DNA of 24,397 bases from a virus. A program made the translations under genes and the position numbers. The stretch lies in the IMG/VR virus record IMGVR_UViG_3300022658_000144, positions 1 to 24,397 of that record. One strand, given 5' to 3'. Every line of letters begins with the position of its first letter. The first letter of the stretch is position 1. Under the pieces are notes generated by a model that saw only the letters and a list, made by a program, of their open reading frames with translations, was not told where the DNA came from and made no database searches. Of this stretch, positions 1 through 6,294 are shown in pieces.

Positions 1-1
1 C

Positions 2-367
2 GGCATCCTGGCCTGGGCCGTGCAGGGCTGCCTGGACTGGCAGCGCCTCGGCCGGCTCGATCCGCCGCAGCAAGTCGTCGATGCCACCGAGGAGTACTTC
101 GAGGGTGAGGACGCGCTGGGTCGCTGGCTCGACGAGCGCTGCGTCCGCGAGCCCAACGCGAAGTCCCTGGCCGCCGAACTCTTTGCTGACTGGAAGCAGT
201 GGGCCGAGGCCGCGGGCGAGTTCATTGGTACGCAGAAGCGGTTTTCCGACCTGCTGCTGACACGCGGTGTCGAGAAGTGGCGCAACACGGCTGGCCTGCG
301 TGGCTTCCGTGGCTTGGGCCTCAAGTATCCGCAGGCCCCCGCATACACCCCCTACGGCGACAACTGA
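2..367 (+). CDS. Phage/plasmid primase-helicase (P4 family), C-terminal end, 5'-truncated by the window
   Basis: The frame is already open at the window edge and ends in TGA at 365-367, so only the last ~121 residues are present. The segment starting GILAWAVQGCLDWQR, followed by an acidic stretch (EEYFEGEDALGRWLDERC), matches the conserved C-terminal part of P4 alpha-like / D5-type primase-helicases, which prime and unwind DNA during phage or plasmid replication. The ATPase core (Walker motifs) and primase domain would lie upstream and cannot be seen. The tail contains an aromatic and basic region (WKQWAEAAGEFIGTQKRFSDLL) that may be a small winged-helix DNA-binding end. It is followed at 387-484 by iteron-like inverted repeats, a common neighbour of such genes. 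The family assignment is from recalled sequence patterns, not a search. Confidence 0.75.
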   Translation, partial: GILAWAVQGCLDWQRLGRLDPPQQVVDATEEYFEGEDALGRWLDERCVREPNAKSLAAELFADWKQWAEAAGEFIGTQKRFSDLLLTRGVEKWRNTAGLRGFRGLGLKYPQAPAYTPYGDN

Positions 368-386
368 TCGCTATACCGACACACCC

Positions 387-484
387 GACTGACGGATCTG
401 ACGGACTTCCACGTAACTCTCTACACGTGCGCGTGACGCGCGCCTCATGGAGGGTTTCGATGTAATCCGTCAGATCCGTCAGTC
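387..484. repeat. 19-bp perfect inverted repeat made of tandem 9-mers (candidate origin iterons or operator)
   Basis: Left arm 387-405 and right arm 466-484 are exact reverse complements over 19 bp. Each arm is itself two tandem 9-mers: CTGACGGAT then CTGACGGAC at 389-406, and ATCCGTCAG twice at 465-482. The 60-nt centre holds a smaller hairpin (GCGCG/CGCGC, 429-433 with 437-441, 3-nt loop). It fills the 140-bp gap between the primase-like gene and the resolvase. Iterons beside a P4-type replication gene suggest an origin or repressor site; that role is inference. Confidence 0.75.
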
Positions 485-507
485 CGAACCGAAAAAGGAC
501 TGAAACC

Positions 508-972
508 ATGATGACGACGATCCTGGCCATCGACTTGGGCACCCAAACCGGCTGGGCACTGGTCAGCCGTGACGGCAGCATCACCAGCGGCAGCCAATCC
601 TTCAAACCGCAGCGCTTCGAAGGCGGCGGCATGCGATTCCTGCGCTTCAAGCGCTGGCTCAACGACATCAAGCAGTGCAACGACGGCATCGAGCAGGTGG
701 CCTTTGAAGAGGTCCGCCGCCACGCTGGGGTGGACGCCGCCCACGCCTACGGAGGCTTCCTGGCGCACCTCACAGCCTGGTGCGAGCACCACAACATCCC
801 GTACCAAGGCGTGCCAGTCGGCACGATCAAGCGGCACGCCACCGGCAAGGGCAACGCGAGCAAGGGCGACATGGTCAACGCCGCCTGTCGTCGTGGCCAT
901 GCACCGGCTGACGACAACGAAGCGGATGCCCTGGCGATCCTGTACTGGGCCATCGAGACACAGGAGGTGTGA
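508..972 (+). CDS. RuvC-fold Holliday-junction resolvase-like nuclease
   Basis: A 154-residue protein of the RuvC/RNase H-fold resolvase type. These enzymes cut branched DNA formed during phage recombination, replication or packaging. Visible catalytic acids fit the fold: D9 in AIDLGTQTGW (first strand), E67/E68 in VAFEEV, and D136/D140 in ADDNEADALAI near the C-terminus. The segment GTIKRHATGKGNASKGDMV is the usual substrate-binding region before the last acids. ATG 508 is preceded by AAAAAGGA as ribosome binding site; the second codon is also ATG. It sits where lambda-like phages carry ninG/rap or rus-type resolvases, and its stop at 970-972 is followed directly by the next gene at 974. The exact subfamily cannot be assigned without a search. 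Confidence 0.85.
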   Translation: MMTTILAIDLGTQTGWALVSRDGSITSGSQSFKPQRFEGGGMRFLRFKRWLNDIKQCNDGIEQVAFEEVRRHAGVDAAHAYGGFLAHLTAWCEHHNIPYQGVPVGTIKRHATGKGNASKGDMVNAACRRGHAPADDNEADALAILYWAIETQEV

Positions 973-973
973 C

Positions 974-1192
974 ATGAAAGTTCCCAGCTACCAGTACCGC
1001 TGCCCCTTGGGCCGTCTGCAGCCCCAGACTCCGGATCTGGACGCCATCAAGCAGCAAGGTTGGCGTGACCAGCACATCCTGGTCGTCTCAGAAACGGACG
1101 AGCGGCTGGACTATTTCGAGCGTCAGTTCGTGAAACGAATCGGTGAGCGTCTGTACGGCACCGGCCAGGAGGAGGGTGGTCGGCATGACTGA
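974..1192 (+). CDS. Small phage protein of unknown function (72 aa)
   Basis: Begins one base after the resolvase stop, with AGGAGGTG (963-970) as a strong ribosome binding site just before the ATG. Its last codons overlap the start of the next gene (ATG 1185, stop 1190-1192), so translation is probably coupled to both neighbours. The product is charged, with an N-terminal YQYRCPLG and a C-terminal half rich in E, R and F (LDYFERQFVKRIGERLYG). I see no recognisable catalytic motif, signal peptide or membrane segment. The position in a compact early-gene run and the strong start region support a real gene; the function is unknown. Confidence 0.7.
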   Translation: MKVPSYQYRCPLGRLQPQTPDLDAIKQQGWRDQHILVVSETDERLDYFERQFVKRIGERLYGTGQEEGGRHD

Positions 1193-1585
1193 GCATCGCG
1201 GAACTTGGACCATCGACGACGTGGCGGCTCGCTTCGAGGAGGCGGCCAGCACCGGACGGCGACTGCCTCCGGTGCGAGTGCAGGGCTACTACACCGTCTG
1301 GCCGGTCTTCATCCGGCAGGAGTGGGAGCCTTGGCAGCAGACGAGAAGGCCTACCGACCCTTCCCGCCGAGCCCAGAGGACATCGACCGCATGCTCGAGG
1401 TCATGCGCTGGGTGCGGTGGCTGGAGGTCGAGCAACGGCATCTCGTCTGGATGCGGGCCAAGCGCTATGGCTGGCGCGACATCACGATCCGCTTTGCCTG
1501 CGATCGAACGACCGCGTGGCGGCGCTGGCAGCGGGCATTGCAACTCGTCGTCGATAGGCTGAATGGTGGCGAATGCAGTCCGTAG
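1185..1585 (+). pseudogene. DUF6362-like helix-turn-helix protein, broken by a 1-nt loss near 1329-1331
   Basis: From ATG 1185 the frame reads MTEHRGTWTIDDVAARFEE and RLPPVRVQGYYTVWPVFIRQ as expected for DUF6362, then changes to unrelated arginine/serine-rich sequence and stops at 1562. The expected continuation (LAADEKAYRPFPPSPEDIDR, then RWLEVEQRHLVWMRAKRYGW and ITIRFACDRTTAWRRWQRAL) lies in the -1 frame and stops at 1583-1585. Adding one C at the CC of 1329-1330 restores a 133-residue protein of normal length. The C-terminal half contains a sigma-region-4-like helix-turn-helix (around RDITIRFACDRTTAWRRW), so the intact protein probably binds DNA. It occupies the position of the late antiterminator Q in lambda, but no sequence similarity to Q is claimed. 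The break may be a real mutation or a homopolymer sequencing error. Confidence 0.8.
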
Positions 1586-1787
1586 GGAAATAGCGTGTTT
1601 CGGCTCGGGTGTGCGGCAGTCGTCATGTATCAGGGGTGATGAGCGAGTTTTGCCCCTGCAACAAAACAGTCTGATTCGACGTACATTGACGGCTATGGTC
1701 GCGAAAGATGCGTGACCGAGAGGTAGGGCCCCAGGCAAAAGGGGTCCTTCCTCGCCAAAATCCCATGCGGGGGGCGCGAGCGCGGCA

Positions 1788-1837
1788 TTTGCCTAGCGTC
1801 AGGGTGCAAACCCAGGTTTGCGGGGTTTGCAGTTTGC
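1788..1837. repeat. Cluster of TTTGC motifs with overlapping inverted repeats
   Basis: TTTGC occurs at 1788-1792, 1817-1821, 1826-1830 and 1833-1837, with the inverse GCAAA at 1806-1810. GCAAACC (1806-1812) pairs with GGTTTGC (1815-1821) around a 2-base centre, or GCAAACCC (1806-1813) pairs with GGGTTTGC (1823-1830), so two mutually exclusive hairpins are possible. This looks like a protein-binding site cluster or a small RNA switch; neither is shown. Confidence 0.5.
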
Positions 1838-1874
1838 AGCCAGCCCATCCGCCTCATCCCCACCATCCTTTTTG

Positions 1875-1908
1875 AACCCGCCCACGGTCTGCTGTCGGCG
1901 GGTTTTTT
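1875..1908 (+). terminator. Intrinsic terminator 1
   Basis: AACCCGCC (1875-1882) pairs perfectly with GGCGGGTT (1897-1904) across a 14-nt loop, and the stem runs into six Ts (1903-1908). This is a standard Rho-independent terminator for plus-strand transcription leaving the early region. Confidence 0.8.
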
Positions 1909-1936
1909 CGTTTCTCCCTTGGTGCTTTGGCGCTTG

Positions 1937-1978
1937 GCGGCCCGTGACAGGGTGTTCCTGTCCGGGCCGCGTTTTTTT
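1937..1978 (+). terminator. Intrinsic terminator 2, ending 13 nt before the methyltransferase start
   Basis: GCGGCCCG (1937-1944) pairs with CGGGCCGC (1963-1970) and GACAGG (1946-1951) pairs with CCTGTC (1957-1962). This gives a 14-bp stem with one bulged T and a 5-nt loop, followed by seven Ts (1972-1978). It is stronger than terminator 1. The next start codon is at 1992, which leaves no room for a promoter between terminator and gene. Confidence 0.88.
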
Positions 1979-1991
1979 CCGGTGAACCCAC

Positions 1992-3407
1992 ATGCTCAAC
2001 GTCGAATACCGCCAGGTCGAGGCGCTGATTCCCTACGCCCGCAATCCACGCACGCACAGCGAGGATCAGGTGGCCAAGATCGCCGCCAGCATCGTCGAAT
2101 ACGGCTGGACCAATCCGGTGCTGGTCGACGGTGACAACGGCATCATCGCGGGCCATGGTCGGCTGGCCGCTGCCCGCAAGCTGGGCCTGGATCAGGTGCC
2201 GGTCATTGAACTGGCCCATCTGACCCCGACCCAGAAGCGTGCCTACGTCATTTCCGACAATCGGCTGGCACTCGACGCCGGCTGGAACGAGGAACTGCTG
2301 GCGCTGGAACTGGCCGAGTTGTCCGAGGCGGGGTACGACCTGGCCTTGACCGGCTTCGATGACACCGAGATCGAGGCCTTCCTCTCCGAGGAGGTCGTTT
2401 CCGACGACGCTGACTTGGAGCAGCAGGAGGCAACCGACAGCGATGAACCGGACGCCGCCGACGAAGTGCCCGATGCTCCGGTGGTACCGGTGTCCCGCAC
2501 TGGCGACGTCTGGGCCATCGGCCCGCACCGTCTGATCTGCGGCGATGCCAGCGATCGGGACGTGGTCGCCACGTTGATGCAGGGCGAATCGGCCCGCCTG
2601 TGCTTCACCTCGCCGCCCTACGGCAACCAGCGCGACTACACCTCCGGCGGCATCGCCGATTGGGACGGCTTGATGCGCGGCGTCTTCGCCAGCCTGCCGA
2701 CGGCCGACGACAGCCAGGTGCTGGTCAATCTCGGGCTGATCCACCGCGACAACGAGGTCATCCCGTATTGGGACGGCTGGCTGAACTGGATGCGCACCCA
2801 AGGCTGGCGGCGCTTTGCCTGGTATGTCTGGGATCAGGGGCCGGGGATGCCGGGCGACTGGGCAGGTCGGTTCGCCCCGAGCTTCGAGTTCGTGTTCCAC
2901 TTCAACCGCGCCAGTCGCAAGCCGAACAAGATCGTGCCCTGCAAGCACGCAGGCCAGGAATCGCATCTGCGCGCCGACGGGTCCTCCACCGCCATGCGCG
3001 GCAAGGACGGCCAGGTCAATGGCTGGACCGCTGCCGGTCAGCCAACCCAGGACTTCCGCATCCCCGACTCGGTGATCCGCGTCATGCGGCACAAGGGCAA
3101 GATCGGTCAGGACATCGACCACCCGGCCGTGTTCCCGGTCGCGCTGCCGGAGTTCGTGATCGAGGCCTACACCGACGCGGGCGACATCGTGTTCGAGCCC
3201 TTCGGTGGCAGCGGCACCACGATGCTGGCGGCACAGCGCACTGGTCGCGTCTGCCGCACGGTCGAGATCGCGCCAGAGTACGTGGACGTCGCTGTTCGGC
3301 GCTTCCAGCAGAACCATCCCGACGTTCCCGTCACGCTTGTGACCACCGGCCAGTCCTTCGACGATGTGGCCAAGGAGCGTCTGGCCACCCCGGAGGTTGA
3401 GCAATGA
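1992..3407 (+). CDS. ParB-domain DNA methyltransferase with TSPPY motif
   Basis: A 471-residue two-domain protein. Residues ~1-125 form a ParB/sulfiredoxin-like domain (LIPYARNPRTHSEDQVAKIA, GIIAGHGRLAAARKLGL). An acidic linker follows (~135-170), then a DNA methyltransferase domain. The catalytic motif TSPPY is at 206-210 and the S-adenosylmethionine-binding FEPFGGSGTT begins at 401, so the order is catalytic first, cofactor second (beta class). TSPPY is the form typical of N4-cytosine methyltransferases, though N6-adenine activity cannot be excluded. GGTGA at 1980-1984 is the only ribosome-site candidate for ATG 1992. The stop overlaps the next start as ATGA. Phage methyltransferases of this kind can shield DNA from restriction or mark regulatory sites; no partner nuclease is present, so it is an orphan enzyme here. 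Confidence 0.92.
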   Translation: MLNVEYRQVEALIPYARNPRTHSEDQVAKIAASIVEYGWTNPVLVDGDNGIIAGHGRLAAARKLGLDQVPVIELAHLTPTQKRAYVISDNRLALDAGWNEELLALELAELSEAGYDLALTGFDDTEIEAFLSEEVVSDDADLEQQEATDSDEPDAADEVPDAPVVPVSRTGDVWAIGPHRLICGDASDRDVVATLMQGESARLCFTSPPYGNQRDYTSGGIADWDGLMRGVFASLPTADDSQVLVNLGLIHRDNEVIPYWDGWLNWMRTQGWRRFAWYVWDQGPGMPGDWAGRFAPSFEFVFHFNRASRKPNKIVPCKHAGQESHLRADGSSTAMRGKDGQVNGWTAAGQPTQDFRIPDSVIRVMRHKGKIGQDIDHPAVFPVALPEFVIEAYTDAGDIVFEPFGGSGTTMLAAQRTGRVCRTVEIAPEYVDVAVRRFQQNHPDVPVTLVTTGQSFDDVAKERLATPEVEQ

Positions 3408-4672
3408 GCACCGCCTGGTTTGCCGACAAGATCGAGCAGTGGCCGACGGCCAAGCTCCTCCCCTACACCCGCAATGCCCGAACCCACTCGGACGAGCAGG
3501 TGGCGCAGATCGCAGCCTCGATCGCCGAGTTCGGCTTCACGAATCCGATCCTGGCCGGCAGCGACGGCGTGATCGTGGCTGGCCACGGACGGCTCGCGGC
3601 AGCGCAAAAGCTGGGGCTTGAGGTAGTGCCGGTGGTCGTGCTGGACCATCTGAGTCAGACACAGCGCCGGGCGCTGGTGATCGCGGACAACCGCATCGCT
3701 GAGAACGCGGGCTGGGATGACGCCATGCTGCGCATCGAGATCGCCGCCCTGCAGGACGACGACTTCGACCTGTCGCTGACCGGCTTCGACGCGGATGCGC
3801 TGGCTGAGTTGATGGCAGGGGACGAACCGGATGCGGAGGGCGAAACCGATGACGACGCGGTGCCCGAGGTCAGCGAAACGCCCGTCTCCCGCCCCGGCGA
3901 CGTCTGGCTGCTCGGCGGCCACCGCCTGCTGTGCGGCGACTCCACCGTGGCCGAGAGCTACGAGCATCTGCTCAAGGGCGAGCCAGTGGACATGGTCTTC
4001 ACTGACCCGCCCTACAACGTCAACTACGCCAACAGCGCCAAGGACAAGATGCGCGGCAAGGACCGCGCGATCCTGAACGACAACCTGGGCGACGGCTTTT
4101 ACGACTTCCTGCTGGCCGCCTTGACGCCGACCATCGCCCACTGCCGTGGCGCGGTCTATGTGGCGATGTCCTCCAGCGAACTGGATGTGCTGCAGGCGGC
4201 ATTCCGTACGGCGGGCGGCAAATGGTCGACCTTCATCATCTGGGCCAAGAACACCTTCACGCTGGGACGAGCCGACTACCAGCGCCAGTACGAGCCGATC
4301 CTCTACGGCTGGCCGGAGGGCAAGCAGCGTCACTGGTGCGGCGATCGTGACCAGGGCGACGTCTGGAATATCAAGAAGCCGCAGAAGAACGATCTGCACC
4401 CGACCATGAAGCCGGTGGAACTGGTCGAGCGCGCTATCCGCAATTCCAGCCGGCCGGGCGATGTGGTCATGGACCCGTTTGGCGGCTCAGGCACCACGCT
4501 GATCGCCGCAGAAAAGACGGGTCGGCTGGCGCGGCTGATCGAACTCGACCCCAAGTACGTCGACGTGATCGTGCGCCGCTGGCAGGACTGGACAGGCCAG
4601 CAGGCCACGCGAGAGGCAGATGGCAGACCGTTTGATGACATGGCCCCAGACGTGACGGAGGATGTTGAATGA
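3404..4672 (+). CDS. ParB-domain DNA methyltransferase with DPPY motif
   Basis: A 422-residue protein with the same architecture as its upstream neighbour: ParB-like N-terminus (LLPYTRNARTHSDEQVAQIA, VIVAGHGRLAAAQKLGL), a short acidic linker, then a beta-class methyltransferase domain. The catalytic TDPPYN begins at residue 200 and the cofactor-binding MDPFGGSGTT at 356. DPPY points to N6-adenine methylation, unlike the TSPPY of the first enzyme, so the two probably modify different bases or sites. The domains are similar but clearly diverged, so this is not a recent duplication. It starts inside the ATGA shared with the previous stop and ends in an ATGA shared with the next gene, indicating one translationally coupled unit. 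No restriction endonuclease is encoded alongside. Confidence 0.93.
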   Translation: MSTAWFADKIEQWPTAKLLPYTRNARTHSDEQVAQIAASIAEFGFTNPILAGSDGVIVAGHGRLAAAQKLGLEVVPVVVLDHLSQTQRRALVIADNRIAENAGWDDAMLRIEIAALQDDDFDLSLTGFDADALAELMAGDEPDAEGETDDDAVPEVSETPVSRPGDVWLLGGHRLLCGDSTVAESYEHLLKGEPVDMVFTDPPYNVNYANSAKDKMRGKDRAILNDNLGDGFYDFLLAALTPTIAHCRGAVYVAMSSSELDVLQAAFRTAGGKWSTFIIWAKNTFTLGRADYQRQYEPILYGWPEGKQRHWCGDRDQGDVWNIKKPQKNDLHPTMKPVELVERAIRNSSRPGDVVMDPFGGSGTTLIAAEKTGRLARLIELDPKYVDVIVRRWQDWTGQQATREADGRPFDDMAPDVTEDVE

Positions 4673-4917
4673 AGCAGTCGCGCGCTATGTCGCTGCTGGA
4701 GTCGATCGCCAACGTGCTGGTTGGCTACGGGGTGGCGGTCATGACCCAGATGCTGGTGTTCCCGCTGTTTGGCTGGCACGCCAGCGTGCAGGACAACCTG
4801 ACGATCGGCCTGATCTTCACCGGCGTGTCGCTGGTCAGGAGCTTTCTGCTTCGCCGGGTGTTCGAGTCGATCCGGGTGCGTCAGTCTGCCAGGGTTTCTT
4901 CGACGATCGCGCAGTGA
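4669..4917 (+). CDS. Small two-helix membrane protein (DUF7220-like)
   Basis: An 82-residue protein with two hydrophobic stretches: about residues 11-33 (IANVLVGYGVAVMTQMLVFP) and 44-60 (LTIGLIFTGVSLVRSFLL), the second ending in basic residues. The start MKQSRAMSLLESIANVLVGY resembles the DUF7220 family of small phage membrane proteins as I recall it. The role is unknown; it lacks the features of a classical holin-endolysin pair because no lysozyme gene adjoins it. The ATG overlaps the second methyltransferase stop (ATGA at 4669-4672). Its 3' end overlaps the minus-strand gene ending at 4881 by 37 bp, a convergent arrangement. Confidence 0.75.
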   Translation: MKQSRAMSLLESIANVLVGYGVAVMTQMLVFPLFGWHASVQDNLTIGLIFTGVSLVRSFLLRRVFESIRVRQSARVSSTIAQ

Positions 4918-5246
4918 ATCACAAAGCCTGTCAGGTAGGGCAGGCCGCGCGGGATGCCGTAGGCCTTGCTGGTCTGGCGTCCGATCTTCCAGCCCATCCA
5001 CTGTTGGGTGGCAGCGTTGATCGCGTCAGCCAGGGTGTGCCCACGGAACAGTCCGTTCTGCACCTCGTCGGCGAAGTGGCGGCCATGGCGGCTGTCGAGG
5101 AAGGTCTTTACCGCGTCCAGGGGTTGGCCGGTGGCGTCCGAGATGGAGTTCATCGCCAGGGGCCAAGCGGCGTCGGCGTGCTCGTTCATCGTTCCCCAAA
5201 AGCCCCAGGCTTCGTTCTGGCTGGCGGGGATCGTGGTGTGTGTCAT
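4881..5246 (-). CDS. Conserved phage/plasmid accessory protein of unknown function (121 aa)
   Basis: The ATG at 5246 has AAGGAG six bases upstream on the minus strand. The 121-residue product contains segments such as NEAWGFWGTMNEHADAAWPL, HGRHFADEVQNGLFRGHTL and QWMGWKIGRQTSKAYGIPRG, which look like a conserved hypothetical family found on proteobacterial mobile elements. I recognise no enzymatic motif and no membrane segment. It is the last gene of the minus-strand cassette, has its own copy of the 28-nt repeat 39 nt upstream, and overlaps the plus-strand membrane-protein gene at their 3' ends. I assign no function. Confidence 0.8.
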   Translation of the reverse strand: MTHTTIPASQNEAWGFWGTMNEHADAAWPLAMNSISDATGQPLDAVKTFLDSRHGRHFADEVQNGLFRGHTLADAINAATQQWMGWKIGRQTSKAYGIPRGLPYLTGFVIHCAIVEETLAD

Positions 5247-5285
5247 CTCGGGCTCCTTGGGGTTGATCGTTGCGACGTCCGTAGT

Positions 5286-5313
5286 AACGCGCTGTTCGAT
5301 TGAGAAGCCAAGC
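5286..5313 (-). promoter_or_regulatory. 28-nt intergenic repeat, copy 1
   Basis: On the plus strand the copy begins AACGCGCTG and ends AAGCCAAGC; the middle differs from the other two copies (6295-6322, 6596-6623). It lies 39 nt upstream of the start codon at 5246. Read on the minus strand it begins GCTTGGCTT. TTGGCT followed 17 nt later by GTTACT could be a weak promoter; an operator or RNA leader is equally possible. Confidence 0.7.
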
Positions 5314-5344
5314 TGTTCGTGGTGGCGTTCTCGATCAATATCGA

Positions 5345-5704
5345 TCAGCCCAGACGGGCCACGTACCGGGCGTAATCACCGCCCGATGGGTCGACGTAGA
5401 GGTAGGGGCGTCCCGGGGCAAAGACTTCGACGCACAGGCGTCCTTGGCCGTAGTAGCCGCCCTTGCCACGCAACCAGTCGCGGGAGGCCAGCAGATTGCT
5501 GGCGAAGCCATCAAAGGCTTCAGGGGTCAAGGTGATGGTCTCCGTGACGTAGACCGCGTAGTCGCCAGAGGCTGCCATCTCACGCAGGTTGCCGGGCTTG
5601 CGGGCGAACGGCAGGCGCAGGCCGAGTTCCTCGACCTGCAGCGTGCCGCCGTCCCATGGGATCTCGATGGGCTTGCGCTCCACCGTGAGGACGAGAGTCT
5701 TCAT
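5345..5704 (-). CDS. Hypothetical protein (119 aa), second gene of a two-gene minus-strand unit
   Basis: I choose ATG 5704 because it has GGAG upstream (AACGGAGCCACCGC) and gives a natural N-terminus, MKTLVLTVERKPIEIPWDGG. A longer reading from 5737 would overlap the upstream gene. The start is 13 nt after the DUF3489-like stop, and this gene has no 28-nt repeat of its own, so the two are probably co-transcribed. The protein has beta-rich segments and a region GGYYGQGRLCVEVFAPGRPY, but no motif I can tie to a function. It resembles small conserved hypothetical proteins of plasmids and integrative elements. Confidence 0.75.
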   Translation of the reverse strand: MKTLVLTVERKPIEIPWDGGTLQVEELGLRLPFARKPGNLREMAASGDYAVYVTETITLTPEAFDGFASNLLASRDWLRGKGGYYGQGRLCVEVFAPGRPYLYVDPSGGDYARYVARLG

Positions 5705-5717
5705 GCGGTGGCTCCGT

Positions 5718-6254
5718 TCAAGCGACGCGGTAGACACGCTCGGCGCCCTTGACCTTGTCGGAGGTGATGGTCAAACCGAGCTTCTTCTTCAAGGCTCCCG
5801 CAAAGGTGCCGCGCACGGTGTGGGCCTGCCAGCCAGTGGCATCGCAGATCTGCGCGATGGTGGCGCCCTCGGGGCGTTGCAACATCCGGATGACCTCCGC
5901 CTGCTTGCTGCTCTCGCGGGTGCGGGGCTTGGACTCCTTGGTGGCGTCCTTGGCGCTGTCGTTGGCCCAAGTGGCTTCAGCGGCTGCCACGGCGGCCTCC
6001 GTCTCCGGGTCCAGGTCCGGGACCAGGGGCGCGGGGGCTGGATGTTGGCGCCCCATGGCGTCGTAGCCCTCGGCGGCGACGAACCAGTCGGTGCCGTCGT
6101 AGGTGATCAGGGCGCGCTTGAACAAGCCGTCGATCACCTTCTGGCGGGCGCCGCCTTTGATGTTGTCCGGATACCAGCTGATCTTGCCGGCGTTGTGTTC
6201 GAGGGCGTAGGCCAGGATCGCGTGCTGGGCCGGGGTGAGTTGCATCTTGCTCAT
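5718..6254 (-). CDS. DUF3489-like protein with C-terminal winged-helix region
   Basis: ATG 6254 (MSKMQLTPAQHAILAYALEH) follows AAGGAG with six-base spacing; an upstream in-frame ATG at 6320 would run through the 28-nt repeat and is rejected. The protein is 178 residues. The N-terminal part resembles a small helical domain (KISWYPDNIKGGARQKVIDG), the middle is an alanine/proline-rich linker, and the C-terminus (SKQAEVIRMLQRPEGATIAQ, ICDATGWQAHTVRGTFAGAL, KGAERVYRVA) is the DUF3489 signature, with a helix-turn-helix look that suggests DNA binding. It may regulate the cassette, but this is inference. It leads a two-gene unit with the 119-residue gene and has repeat copy 2 located 40 nt upstream of its start. 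Confidence 0.85.
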   Translation of the reverse strand: MSKMQLTPAQHAILAYALEHNAGKISWYPDNIKGGARQKVIDGLFKRALITYDGTDWFVAAEGYDAMGRQHPAPAPLVPDLDPETEAAVAAAEATWANDSAKDATKESKPRTRESSKQAEVIRMLQRPEGATIAQICDATGWQAHTVRGTFAGALKKKLGLTITSDKVKGAERVYRVA

Positions 6255-6294
6255 GTGCTGCTCCTTGCAGGGTGGTTGATCGGGTGACGTGATG

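Larger units (their letters stand above)
1586..1991 (+). other. 406-bp non-coding, hairpin-rich region before the methyltransferase cassette
   Basis: No credible gene lies here on either strand. It contains an 8-bp hairpin at 1725-1748 (one G-T pair, 8-nt loop), a cluster of TTTGC/GCAAA motifs at 1788-1837, and two intrinsic terminators at 1875-1908 and 1937-1978. A -35-like TTGACG at 1686-1691 has no good -10 partner. The layout would suit a late-promoter leader with terminators, but no promoter can be called from sequence alone. Confidence 0.6.

Noticed and set aside
1185-1562. Frame from 1185 to 1562 as an intact gene
   Set aside because: Its C-terminal half is arginine/serine-rich shadow sequence; the conserved family sequence continues in the -1 frame.
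1686-1714. TTGACG as -35 of a late promoter in the leader
   Set aside because: The sequence 16-18 nt downstream (around TGCGTG) does not resemble a -10 element; no promoter is claimed.
3366-3388. 7-bp hairpin GTGGCCA/TGGCCAC at the end of the first methyltransferase
   Set aside because: Short stem with a 9-nt loop in GC-rich coding sequence; could easily be chance.
1854-3404. 516-codon open frame on the minus strand opposite the first methyltransferase
   Set aside because: The plus strand carries clear ParB and methyltransferase motifs; the opposite frame has none and would run across a terminator.
4669-4917. Small membrane protein as a holin
   Set aside because: Two hydrophobic helices are compatible, but no endolysin or spanin gene is adjacent, so a lysis role is not supported.
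5705-5737. Upstream start (5737) for the 119-residue minus-strand gene
   Set aside because: It would overlap the preceding gene and lacks a ribosome site; ATG 5704 has GGAG and a natural N-terminus.
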